Shown: positions 37,701 through 49,700 of the stretch, piece by piece | Numbering within the stretch: the first letter of the stretch is position 1 | Layout of the letters: every line of letters starts with the position of its first letter | The notes under the pieces: model-generated | The model's database searches: none | What the model saw: only the letters and a program-made list of their open reading frames with translations | Told to the model about the DNA's origin: nothing | Made by a program: the position numbers and the translations under genes | DNA from: Rallus limicola | Lineage: Eukaryota; Chordata; Aves; Gruiformes; Rallidae | Direction: 5' to 3' | DNA length: 64,000 bases | Assembly (NCBI GenBank): GCA_022605955.1 | Contig: JAKCOZ010000040.1 | Span: 6,272,558-6,336,557, forward strand

Positions 37701-40700
37701 ATGTGGGACCTGGTGCCAATGGATCCTGCTGCTCCCATCACCTCCAGCCCTGTGCCAGCCTGGTACTGGTAACACTGGGTGGGCAATGGTGGGGGAGGGT
37801 GGGGGGGAGGCTCTTTGAGCCCAGCTTAGTGGGATGTGGTTTCTCAGAGCTCTGCCACACAGAGCTGTGAGCGGATGCTGGGGGGAGGCAGCAGCTGCAC
37901 ATGGGGAGCTGGGCCAGCGGCTTTGGCAGCTTCTCCCTGAAAGCACTGGGAGGAACTGGAGCCTCCCTGCAGCCTGCCCTCTTCCAACTGGGGTGGCTGC
38001 GAGCTTGCTGCAGGAGCAGCACAGTGCTGCTTTCCTTATGATTTAAAAATAAGCCCCAAACCAGGTCTGGGTTTGGTGGTTTTGAGGTTGTCCCTGAGAA
38101 CCAGCAGCTCTCCAAAAATTGTAAGGGTGGGAAGGGACCTCCAGAGCTCAGAGAGTCCAACCCTCCCCCCAGCCTCTGCCAAAGCAGGGTCCCTAGGGCA
38201 GGTCAGCATCCAGACAGGGCCTGGGTATCTCCAGAGCAGCAGGATGTGAAGCCAGGAGCCTGGTGCCAGGGCCAAGCCTTTGTTTACCCCTGGTAGAGCT
38301 GCAGGGAGGTGACTGTCACCTCCGGGATGGGGTGGTTTGTGGGCAGGGCAGGGCCAGGGTGAAGCTCTGTGCTGCTGCTGGCTGGGGAAGCCTGCCAAAA
38401 ACGACTGCCTGTGGAGCAGCCTGCCTGGGGTACAAGTGATGCCTGGAGCTGGGGAGGGGGGCTCGTGGCAGCCCTGGGCTGTCCCACGTGGGGTGTGGAG
38501 GAGCCTGGCTGGAGGAGCTCAGGTCCTGCTGATACTGGGGCTCTTGGCAGAGCTGGTACCGTGCTGGGCTCTCTGGGAGAGGTTTAACCCTGTTCTCAGC
38601 TCCAGAGGCAGAAGCTCCAGTGCTGCTGCTTCCCTCAGCTGCCAGGACAGACCCTGCTTTTTGGGGTGTGATGGGGGTGAGCTCCATGGGCTCCGGGCTG
38701 TGGTGGTTGCTGGGGAGGCTGGGGGTGCTGGGGAGGCTGGGGGTGCTGGGGAGGCTGTGGTGGTGGCAGGTGCTGGAGCCTCAGCTGGTGCCAGATGTAG
38801 AACAGCTCCCGTGGATGACAAATTGGGTGGATTTGGCTTCTGAAAGAGCCAGAGAGGATGAGTAACAACCACCCTCTCCCTTCCCTGCTTCCAGACCCAC
38901 AGATGATGATGGGGGGGTGCAGTGAGGACCCCCCAGCTCCTCTCCTTCCCCATCCAACTGTGACAAGGGGGGGGTCCTGCTCCACCTCCACAGAGGGATG
39001 TGCCCATGGCTGCTGCAGCAGCCCCATTCCCAACCCCAGGCAGTGCTCCCACTGCTCCCTCATTAAGGTTTCATTTCTTGCTGCCCATTGCTGTGGCTGA
39101 TTCTCATGCAGAGAGGTGGCTTTCCCCTCTCTGGGCTGTGTGTGTGTGGTGGGGATCTGGGTGTCTATCCCAGCTGGGTGGGGGAAGTGCTGGCTTCAGT
39201 GGTTGCAGGGGTCTGTCACTGCACCAGGGCCCTTAAATTCCTCACACACACACACCCTACCCCCGGGACTGGTGTGGCTTCCTTCACCTTACTGGGCAGA
39301 TCTGGGAGCTGGGGTGAGAAGTGATGCCTCAGCCTAGGGGAAAACACTCAACCTGTGTGTGTGTCTCCTAACAATGGGGCTGGAGGCTGAGCTGGGAACC
39401 GCCTCGATGGGATGTTCTCTTCAAACTGGGAGGAGTGGGAAGCTCAGCCTGGCTCTGTCTGCATGCTCCATGGATATCTCTGCCTCTCCTTTGCAGGACC
39501 ACAGGGGGGGCTGGGGGTGCAGCATCCCCAGAAATGTGAGGAACGGGACCATTTGCTGCTTTTTGGGATGTTTTTCCCCCCTACAACCGTGGGCTTCCCC
39601 TGCCTGAGCTCCACGGGGATGAATTTCTGCTCCCAGCCCTTGCAGTGACTGGGGTTTCCCTCCTCCCCACATCCAGAGGCTGCTGCTGGGGACCCCATCC
39701 TCTCCCAAGTGTTATTAGCATGCCCAGGGCATGGGATGCGGTTGCCATGGCGATGTGATGATGTTGGCTGGCAGCAGATAGTACCAGAGCTCCTTGGGCC
39801 ATGACTGAGCTGTAAATGCTGCTCTGGCTGTGCTCTGCACGCTACTTAAATCCTTTTCGTGTGTTGAGGAGCTGTGTGTCTGGCTTTCCTGGCACCCTGG
39901 GGGTACAGGCAGCCCTCCATCCCCAAGTCCTTTGGGGGACAGGGTGCTTAAAATTGGGGATGTCTGGAAAAGCAGCTGTGGAGACCCCAGGCAGCACCAT
40001 GGGGCTCAGCTGTTCTCAGAGGGTCTGTGTGGCCCCATTGCCTTTCCAGAGCTGAGCCACAACTGGGGGAGCAGCGATTTGGGAGGGCACAGGGAGTTGT
40101 TCACTGTCCCCATTTAAAAAGCAGCTTTGCTTCCCTTGAGCCAGGGGGATTCCCAAGAAACTCAGGAGAAGGCTCTGGGATGCGGGTGGTACCTTGGGTG
40201 CAACGGGAGGTGAGGCTCAGGGCTGTCCTCCTGTGCCCCTCTAAGAGGAGGTGCTGCACTTACTGGATTTGCACTGTTGTTAATTAAGCCCTGGCAGCTG
40301 CCTAATGGCACCAGGGCCAAAAAAAGAACCCCTTTCCCAGGGGTGCTGCTGGCCCCTGCCCTGCTGATACCCCCTGCTTGTAGCTGCCCCTTGGGAAGGG
40401 GTTCAGCAGCATCCCCAGGCAGCACCCTTCAAGCGAGGGGATCCCCTCTACCCAGAGACCATGCTGGGCCTCACCCCCCCAGGCTCCATCCCTGCTGGCA
40501 GCTGGCTTGGTCCCAGGGTGTCTTATGCTGCTTTGCTGCTTCTAAACCCACTTTGCTGCTGGAAAACACCCCTCACCAGAGCATCTCTGCAGCAGCCGAG
40601 CCTCTGCGGCGGCATGAAGCCCCGACCCAGCCACCCACCCACCCTCCCACCCACTGCTGGAGCTCCCAAATGTCCAGTGAGTTTAACTAACCCACTGAGC

Positions 40701-43700
40701 CTGGGCCTGGGGGGGCAGCTGGGGGAGGTTTGTCTGTGTCCCTTGTTCCTGGAGAGCCTGGGACCCTCCAGGAGCATCAGACTTTGTGGCTGTTGGAATG
40801 TGAACCCAGGGATTTCCTCCACGGGCTGGGTGAAGCATCTGCCTTGATGCCACAGCCCTGACATAGCCCAGTGCCCGGGGGCAGTGGGACAGGGAGCCCC
40901 CAGCCCCAGGGAATCAGATCCCCTCTAATCAGATTAATCTAAACAGGGATTAAGCTCTGTCCTGATCTGGTGTTTGTCTGGAAACTGAGTCTTGGCCTTT
41001 TCCTTTATTGGGGGAGGGGGGGGGGTGGATGTTGGGCTGGTGTTGAGTTATTTGGTGTCCCAGCTGACATCCTTGGTGCCCCCCCCCCCCACTGAAGGAT
41101 GGGGGCTGGTGGGGGTCTGCAGCCACTCTTATGGGACAGCCAGGCTGGGGGATGGATTATCCCACCCCCCTGAGACCCTGGAGCAGCCAGTACCTGGGGT
41201 GACAGTGATGGGCCATGGCAGCAGGGGGTGGATGTCCCAGCAGGACAAGACCCTGAGCAGGCAGATGCTGTATTTGGGGGGGAGCTGGCTGGGGGTTGCG
41301 CTCCCTTCCCATGCTGTGCACACAGGGGCTGGGGAGGGCAGGAGCAGCTCGCTGCTGCTCACTGAGTTCTTCCCCCTTTCTGCAAACCACATCTGCATCG
41401 TTGGGTTTCTGTATGACAGAAGGGGATGGGGGGGGGGGGCGGGGGGGTGTGTGCAGCATCTCTTCAGCAAGGCCCAGGCAGCTATTTTTAATTCTCAGGC
41501 TTCCTGCACTGCTGCTCTGGGGAGGGATGTGCTGCCCTTGCAGGTCTGTGGCTGCTGACCTCTCGCTGTCCTGCTCAGCATCCTCCACATGCGGCTGGTT
41601 TGTGCATCCCACCTCCTTCCACCAGCCCTGGCTGGAGGCACTAGAGCTGCCTCCCAAAAATGGAGCTTAGAGGCTTCTTGAGACATCCCCCCCTCCCCAA
41701 AGCCCCTTTTTGTGTGGCCTGAGAAGGGACAGGAGCTCTGGCTCTGCAGAGCTGTGCTCTATGGATGGAGACGTGGGAACTGGAGGCTGCACTGGCTGGT
41801 CCAGCCCTGGGACTGGGCTTAGCACCGTGCTCAAAGCTTTCAGACCCCGGTGAGGAGCTGCAGGCTGGTTTATGGGCTGCCTCCCCCCACCCCCCCCAAA
41901 AAAAAAAAAAAAAAGATATTTACCCAAATCCTTGCACATATTTGGAAGGAGAAGGGTGCTGCAGTGTGACATGGTGCCACGTGTGCCCAGCATGGGCTGG
42001 GGCTGTCCTGCCCCATCCGCTCTCCAGCACCACGCTGTCACTTTCCCCAACATCTCTTTCCATCAGGAGTCCTGTGTTCCCCACCCCCACCCCTCCCAAA
42101 AGTCAGACTTCCCCTTCTTGCCCTCCCCAGCCCAGCCCTGAAGCACTTCTGGGAGGGTTGGGGATGTCTTTGGCTTTTTCTCCCAGTGGTTTCCATCTGC
42201 TCAGCACCAGATTTCCCCCTCGGGGTGTTTCCTGGGGACTGCCCAGGGCTTCACCTCCACCATGGCCAGCGCTGAGCAGCCTGGAGCTGTCCACCCCCCT
42301 TTGTGGCATTTGAGATGCTCCAGATACAGTGGATACAGGCTGCCAGGACTGGATCTGGCTGTGGGCATCAGAGCATCCTCTGAGATGCAGGACCTGAGCG
42401 AAGGACCAGATGAACCATCGTGATGTTGGGACTGACCCAGCTGCCTCCTGGCAGCACAGAGTGACCATGACTGCACCAGGTCTGGTCCAGCCCAGCTCAG
42501 CCAGAGGCATTCACACCCCAAACCTCCCATTACAGCAGCAATTTGCCTTTTTTAATTGCCTTTTTACCCCTCCATCTTCCAGAGATGGGAGCAGCCACCT
42601 GAAGTTCTCCCATCTGCCTGGATGGGGCTCATCACAGCCTCCAGCTTTAGGATTCAGTCTTTCTTTTCTCCCAGCACCCCAATTCTTCTGTTGCCTGGAG
42701 CAAAGATGGCACGGGTGCTCCCAGAAACTGCTGCCTAGTGGGGAGGACACGACAGAGGTGTCCTGCTTCCCCCTCCTGTCCTCAGGGTTCACCAAACACA
42801 TTGAGCTGGTGCCAGTGAGTAGCGGCAGCTGGTGTCCTGAGGCAGCCACATGGTTTAAGCTACAGGCACGATGCTCCACAGCACCAGGAAACTCTAATGT
42901 GAGGTTTGGGCAGCCAAAACTTGGGTAAAATAAGCAAGAAATCAGTAAAATAAGGATGAAGTTAGGAAAATAAGTCAAACCACCCTGCTCCCCTCCAAGC
43001 CTTCGCAGCCGAAGCGGCACAGTCGGTGCCAAGCAGAGTCAGGATGGGAATGGTTGGACTTGATGATCTTTAAAAGGTCTTTTGCAACCTTGTGAATCTG
43101 TTGGCAGCTTCTCCTGGGCTGAATGTGACCCTGAGGACTGATCAGTGAAGGTGCCTTCAAGATGATTTGTGGAGGACTCTCAAATCCCAGGCACCACCCT
43201 GGGGTGGCTTTAACCTCCCGGGGAAAGAACCCCCCCCTTCCTCTTTTCTCCTGTTTTTTTAGGCTGCTGGGGATGTTTAGCTGGAGTTAACAGGGTTTGT
43301 GAGAGCCAGGGATGGGGTTGGGTTCCATCACCCTTAAAGGATGACCCCAGACTGGCACGTCGAGGTGTCTGAGGATGATGGGTGGGATGGGGTGGGGAGG
43401 GTGGCCATGGGACCGCTGTGACCCCCACCTCCCTTCTCTCGGCAGACACTACCCGAAGCAGTCCTTCACCATGGTGGCAGACACCCCAGAGAACCTGCGC
43501 CTAAAGCAGCAGAGCGAGCTCCAGAGCCAGGTGAGCACCAGGGCCCCTCCTCACCCCCACCTCCTCACCTCTTTCTCTGCCCTCCTCAGAGGAGGGAGAG
43601 GCGGGTTTGGGGGTGGGGAGTCCCTCCTCTCTCCGGTCTCGCCCATTGCTGATGTGTTGGCTGTTCCCTTCATCACAGCTGCTGGGACCTGCTGGGGTGG

Positions 43701-46700
43701 GAAGGAAGGGTCTAGCAGGCAGCCTGCCTCTCCCAGTCTGTCCCCCACACCAGTTTACCCATTCCCAGCTGACAGCCAGCTTCAAATCAGGGCGAGTGCT
43801 TTGAGTAAAGCCCAATCTCACGGGGGCTGAAAGCTCCAGCAAGCAGGAACAAACCGATCCAAGGGATAAGGGCTGGCAAGGAGAAGGATTTCTGGCTCTG
43901 GTGGGAAGAGCAGAGCCCGTTTGGGGAGGTTGCTGCCCAGGCACATCCCATTTTAGACCCTGAAAGCATCCCTGGCTCAGCAGGAGTCCCCAGCCTTGAC
44001 ACACAGCTGCTGGCTGAACCCTCCTGCTGATAACTCCCAGTGATGCTGTGGGACGTGGTCCCTTGGGTGTGCCAAGCAGCAACCCCTGGTTTCCTTCTCT
44101 TCCTCTAAAACACTGAGGAAAAACCCCCGTGAGCATCAATTTTTGGGGGTGAAACAGCTGGAAAGGGGTGGGGGGGTTGAGCTCCACTCCAGTGCAGCAG
44201 CGTGGGTCGGGGTGCAGGGTGAGCTGGCACAGGGTTTGCTGGAGTGGTTTCAGGACGAACAGTTGTTTTTTGGGATGGTCACGCTCCTCCTCCTGCCAAG
44301 CTGTGAAGGATGTGGTGACCTTCCTCCCCATTAGCCTGACAGCACCAGGGGCAGGATGCCTGGGAGGAGGAGGAGGAGGAGGAAGGAGCTCAGCTATCAG
44401 CAGGCAGAGCTGGTGGTGCCCATCAGCCAGTTTTGAAACCGTCTTTTGCAAGGTCTGGGTTGCCCAACAGCCCCCCAGCTTGCACAAGCTCGGCTCAAGC
44501 TTAGAGCTAAAGCCCAGACTGGGGCTGGCTTTGTGTTCTGGAGAGCGGTGGTGTTGGGGATGCGGTGGTGTTGGGGACGCGGTTGCGTTTCCATGGTAAC
44601 AGTGGAGGTAGCACTGTGCCCGGGGAGGCTCCAGCGCCGTTCCCACAATGAATTCACACTCTTCATTAGCAGTTGCTTATTAACAGAGACCCTGGGGAAG
44701 GAGTGTGTACTGCTGCCTGTGCTGTTCTGTCACTGGTCCCCACTTTGGGTGGGAGGTGGCAGGGGAGGGGGTGTCTCTGCACCCCCAGGACCTGGTCCCT
44801 ACAACTGGAGTGATACTGGATGCTCCCGTGGCTGTGCCTGGCTCCTGATGGTCTCTGGGCTGGAGCTGGGCTGGCACAGGGCTCAGCTCACTGCTTTGGG
44901 GTGTGTGGGGGCTGCCAGGCACCAGCACCCCACCTCTCCCGTGCCAAGGGTGGGGAGAAGAGGCTGCTGGGGGGAGGTGCTGGGTGTTGGGTGCTGGCAG
45001 AGCCCCTGCAGAGAGGGATGTGGGGATGGAGGGGACCTGGTGTAGCTGAACCAGATGGAAACTGCCAGGCTGAAGCAGGAGCCCTGGGGTGGGTAGAGCC
45101 TAAACATGCTCCAGGTGAGATCCTGCCCCTCTGTGCCTTTGCTCTGCCTACAAGGGAGTCTCCTGGTGTCCAAGCCTTGTGCTGCTTCAAGCACTGCAGC
45201 TAAAACATCTGGAGCCCTTGGGTTTAGTGACAATCCAGCCTGGGTGTAGTGACAGGAGCTGCCCAGCAAACAGGAATCCGTCACTCCAGCCCTGCCAGAG
45301 CAGGCAGAAGGTCTTGCAGGTGAACTGGATGAACTGGAGCTGTTAGCAGCCAAGGGCTGGCTCTGCTTTGCAGAGCCTGCAGCCCCAGGAAGAGACCTTT
45401 AGCACTGGTTTGCCAGCTCAGGTGTCCCTACAAAGTGAGACCCAGCTCATGCTGCTGGCACAGGCTGGGCTCTGCATGTGGGTTGAGAAGTAAAATCCCT
45501 TTGGAGCAACACCAGGGTCACACAAGCAGCCAGATCTTTGCCTTGGAGCTAAGCTCTGTGGCTAGTGAGCTTCCAGTCCTGGGCATGAGGCTTCCCGGAG
45601 CCAGAGTCCCTCCAGATGAGCTGCGGCTGGGAGCTGCGGTGGGAGAAGGGGAATTGCTGGCTCCATCATCTGTAAGGGACATCTCCCTCCTGGAGTGATG
45701 CTCCCCAGGAGTTTTGCCCCAGCAGAGACACCGCAGGGTTGAAGAGCTCCTGCCCTTGCAGATGATGTTTATAATGTTTATCAATATCTCAAGTGTGGGA
45801 CACAGGGGGACCTGGGCAGCCCCTTCTCAGTGTCTGTGGGGACAGGACAAGGGGCAATGGCTGCAAGTTGGAGCACAGGGAGTTCCCCACCAAGCTGGGG
45901 AAGAACTTTTCCCCAGTGAGGGTGAGGGAGCCCTGGGCCAGGCTGCCCAGGGAGGTGTGGAGTCTCCTTCTCTGGAGAGATTCCAGCCCCGTCTGGACAC
46001 CGCCCTGTGTGCCCTGTCCCTGGGACCCTGCTTTGGCAGGGGGTTGGACCCCATGATCTCTTGAGGTCCCTTCCAACCCCTACAGCTCTGTGATTCTGTG
46101 ACCTTGAGGAGCCTGATCCCATATTACCCCCCACCCAAAATATCCTCCCTATCCCAGGAGAAGAGCTGGAGCAGCGGCCGGCAGCCGTGCCGTGCGTGGG
46201 GAGCCGGCGATGGGGCAGCAGCACGTGGGGCTGGGGCAGCTTCACGTCCCTCCCGCTGCTATTTGTGTCTGTGAAGAAGGCGTCTCCTGTTCCGGTCACC
46301 GGGAGCTGCTGATTAAAGGGGTCTTGGGTGGCTAAATGAGTCCCCAGAGTGCCGGCCGCCAGCCCACGCGCGGCCAGGAAATTGCCAGTTCCCGTCCTGT
46401 GGCTCCTCTTTAAGGCCCTAAATTGGGTGTTTGTGGGCTCAGCCCTTCCTGCCGCAGGGTGGGGGCTCCCATGGGGGCGTGAGGGGCAGGTACCTGTCTC
46501 CTGTCATCCCCCCTCCCTGGCAGCTGTGTGTCTGTCTGTCCCCTCAGGCGGCTGCAGCCAGCACCGTGGGGGCTGCAGGCACAGGGAGGGGGTGATGTGC
46601 TCGAGCCCTGTGATCAGAGAACCCCAGACTGGGGTGGGTTGGGAGGGACCCCAAGGGTCACAGAGCTCCAACCCCCTGCCACAGGCAGGGACACCAACCT

Positions 46701-49700
46701 CCAGGCCTGGAGCTACACAAGGTTGTCCAGGGCCCCAGCCAACTTGGCCTTGGACACCCACAGGGACGGGGTATGATGTGTGGTGATACAATGCTGAACC
46801 CCATCGTGGCGGGGGGGGTGTGTGTGTGTAGATGAACGGCAGCTATGAGCCAGCACGGCAGCCCTGGGGCTGTGGGTCAGCCGCTGTGGTGGGAGGAGGG
46901 GGCACAAGTGGTGGATCTCCACAGCCCTTGGCACAGTGCTGAGCTGCTGGTACTCCTGTGGCCTGTGAAAGCACGAGGGGACGTTCTGAACCGTGCCTCT
47001 CCATCCCTGTATTGCCCAGGGCTGCTGGGATTGCCAAGGGGATGAGGGAATGTGGCTGGAGCTGGGGTTTGTGCAGGGAGAGGGGGGGTCCCTGTGGTGG
47101 GAGGGGGATCCCTGTGTCAAGTGAGGGTTCCCTGTGTCAGGTGAGGGATCCCTGTGCTGGGAGAGGGATCCCTGTGCCAGGTGGGTGATCCCTGTGCCAG
47201 GGGTGTGTGGGATCCCTGCCTGGCTGGGGGTTGCAGCTCACTTCTCCCCCCAACCAGTGCTGCCTGCCAGCCTCCTGCCTGCACAACCCGGTGCCCATAT
47301 AAGGCCAGGGAGAAGCTGGAAGGTGCCTCATCTGAATGCTTCCTCCCTCCTTTCCGGCTGTCTTGCTCAGCCCCAGCAATGGCCACAGCCTGAGGGGACC
47401 TGGCCAAAGCCAGGCAGGTCCTGTTCAGTCACAGTTCCCCCATGCTGAGCACAGGGACAGCATCTGCCTCAGGCTCTTCCTCCCTCCCAGCATCGCCCCG
47501 ATGCTCGTGGCTGGGGTGCAGGAACCCAAGAAGCTGTGGGAGCACCAGCCTTGGGCATGTGGTTTGGGTTAGAGCTGCTCTCCACAGGTACCAGCATCTT
47601 CCCCATGACCATCAGGCATCCCTGCATGGTGATTTTTTGGGGCCAAGTTCCTGTACTGTGAAAAAGGGTTAAAAAAACAACAAGGAAGATGATGGTGGAT
47701 GGATTTCAGAGGATAAACCCAGGGAAGGTCTCAAAGGACCTGCTTAGCCTCACGATTAGCTTCTGTCTTGGTGACTCTTCATCCTTCCAGCCTGGATTTC
47801 TCCCATCTTGCTGCTCATGCTCCTCCTGGGGCTGGGTGAGTGGGAGGCTGTGGGAGAACCCTCCTCCTTCCAAACAGCATCACCAAGGGCAGCAGTGGGG
47901 CAAGCACCCCACACGTGGGCTGCAGAGACCCCCAGGGGAAGATCCTTCATCAAAAGCTGAGCAGATGTAGAACAAACACTGTCCTGCTGCCTGCCCATTG
48001 CCTCAGCAGAACAGAGCAGGGCTAGTGCTTTGTGGAGCAGCTCCCAGGGCTGACTCACCCCCTCCTGATCCCTGTCTGGGTGCGTGTCACACATTTGATG
48101 TCACAGCTCAGTCAACCTTTGCTTCCTTGTGTTGATGGGGAACACCTCCAGGCCCCTCCTCCCTAATCCGTGACCTTCAAGCCATGTTCTGTACCCTCAG
48201 CAAAAGGTTTTGGGGTTGGGCTCTCCCCACCTCTTGTTGCCTCAAGCAAATGGAGATTCCAGCCCCAGAACCGCTCCCTCTCCTCCCCCCGCTGTGCTCT
48301 GGCCTCTTCCTGGTATTACAGTACCCCTGCGGCCTGGTTCGTTACGCCTTTGCGCTCTGATTAGAGTCAGCGATCGAACAGGCCTCACGGCCCATCCTGC
48401 CTCTCCAAGGGTTTCCATACCCAAAGGGGAAGGGGCTCTGGCATGGTTTCAGTGCTCACCCCCCCTCCTGCCTCACAGGGTGGGGAGAGGAGATGCTGTT
48501 TGCAGAGCACCCAGCGCCGGGGCCTGGCCGTAAGCTGTACAGCCATAGCCAGGCTCTGCGGTGTGCCAGCCAGGGCCAGGGCCAAGCTGAGGCCTGGTGT
48601 TTCCCTCCAGACAAACCCTCAGAGCCATGGGCACCAGGCAGAAACAGCAGCATCTCAGTTTTCCCCTGGAAAACTCTTTGTTTCCTGCATCATTCTGGAG
48701 CAGAGCCAGGCTGGGCCCTGCTCTGTGATGTGCCCCATGCCTGGGCCTGGGCGCGTCAGCATGGCCCTGGTGCTCCCTGCCTCTGCCTGCTGTGTCAGGG
48801 CCTGTGCCGGAGCCAGGCGAGGCATGGGGACAGCCCAGATGGCAGCTTCTCCAGAAGATGCTGTAAAGTGCTTGGCAGCCTTTCCCCAAAGGTGTTTGCA
48901 GGCCCAGCTGGATGTGCAGGGTGCCAGCTCCAAAGGGCTCCGTTAGGAGCGTGTCAGAGAGACATCGGCTTTATTCCACCTCCCCCCAGCCTGCTGCTGG
49001 TTCTCCTCCTCCGAGCTGCTTTCCCTTGGCCCGGGATGTGAGCACGGTTCCCCGGGCAGAGGAGGTGAGATGGGATGGGATGGGATGGGACACAGCACAT
49101 GGGATGCCAGATGGGTCAATGCATAGGCCGCTCTCCCAGATGAATCGCTGGGCCGGGTGAGCTTCGGCTGGGTGCTTGTAGGCTGCAGCATGACCGAGCC
49201 TCTGAGGCTCCTTCCTTCCCAAATGGGTGGTTGGTGAGGGGCTGGATCCTCCAGGAGAGGATGGGGAAGGTCAGGGGTGTGCCTGCATATCTCCTTCCCT
49301 CCCTCCTGGAAACTGGGGGGTCTTCTGTCTGCTGAAAGCCAGCTCAGCCGCCATGTCGGGCTGGGCCGGGCAGCTGGGCACTGTTTCCTTCCCAGTTGGA
49401 GCCAGCAGTTGGGTTTTTGGCTCTTTGCAGAAGTTGCTTCTGCTTCTGGGTGAGAGCAGCAGCCCAGCGTGGAGCCTGCTGGGAGCAGGACTGGCACACA
49501 CTGGCGCTGAGAAGCTGAGGAGCAGCCCAGGCTGTAGCCAGGTGTGGTGTTAACTGGAAACCCTGGGCTTAAGGCTCTGTATTTAATAAAAATAGTGGGG
49601 AAAAAAACCCCAAACCCAGCCCAGGACACTGAGCTCCTGGGTGTGATGCCGTACTGATGTCAGTGCCTGGCAAGCAGAGAGGAGGCTGCTGGTGCTTTGC

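Larger units (their letters stand above)
32986..43014 (+). other. LASP1 intron 2, remainder
   Basis: About 10 kb of intronic sequence without a recognisable exon. Besides the CR1 copies listed separately it contains G- and C-rich homopolymer stretches near 37355, 41080 and 41425, an A17 run at 41898-41914, and a GGTGCTGGGGAGGCTGG tandem at 38705-38760. Confidence 0.55.

Noticed and set aside
47085..47215. CRISPR-like repeat-spacer array
   Set aside because: Units are short, irregular and without unique spacers, and the genome is a vertebrate; it is a minisatellite.
49072..49092. GGGAT tandem as interstitial telomere sequence
   Set aside because: The unit is not TTAGGG and only four or five copies exist.
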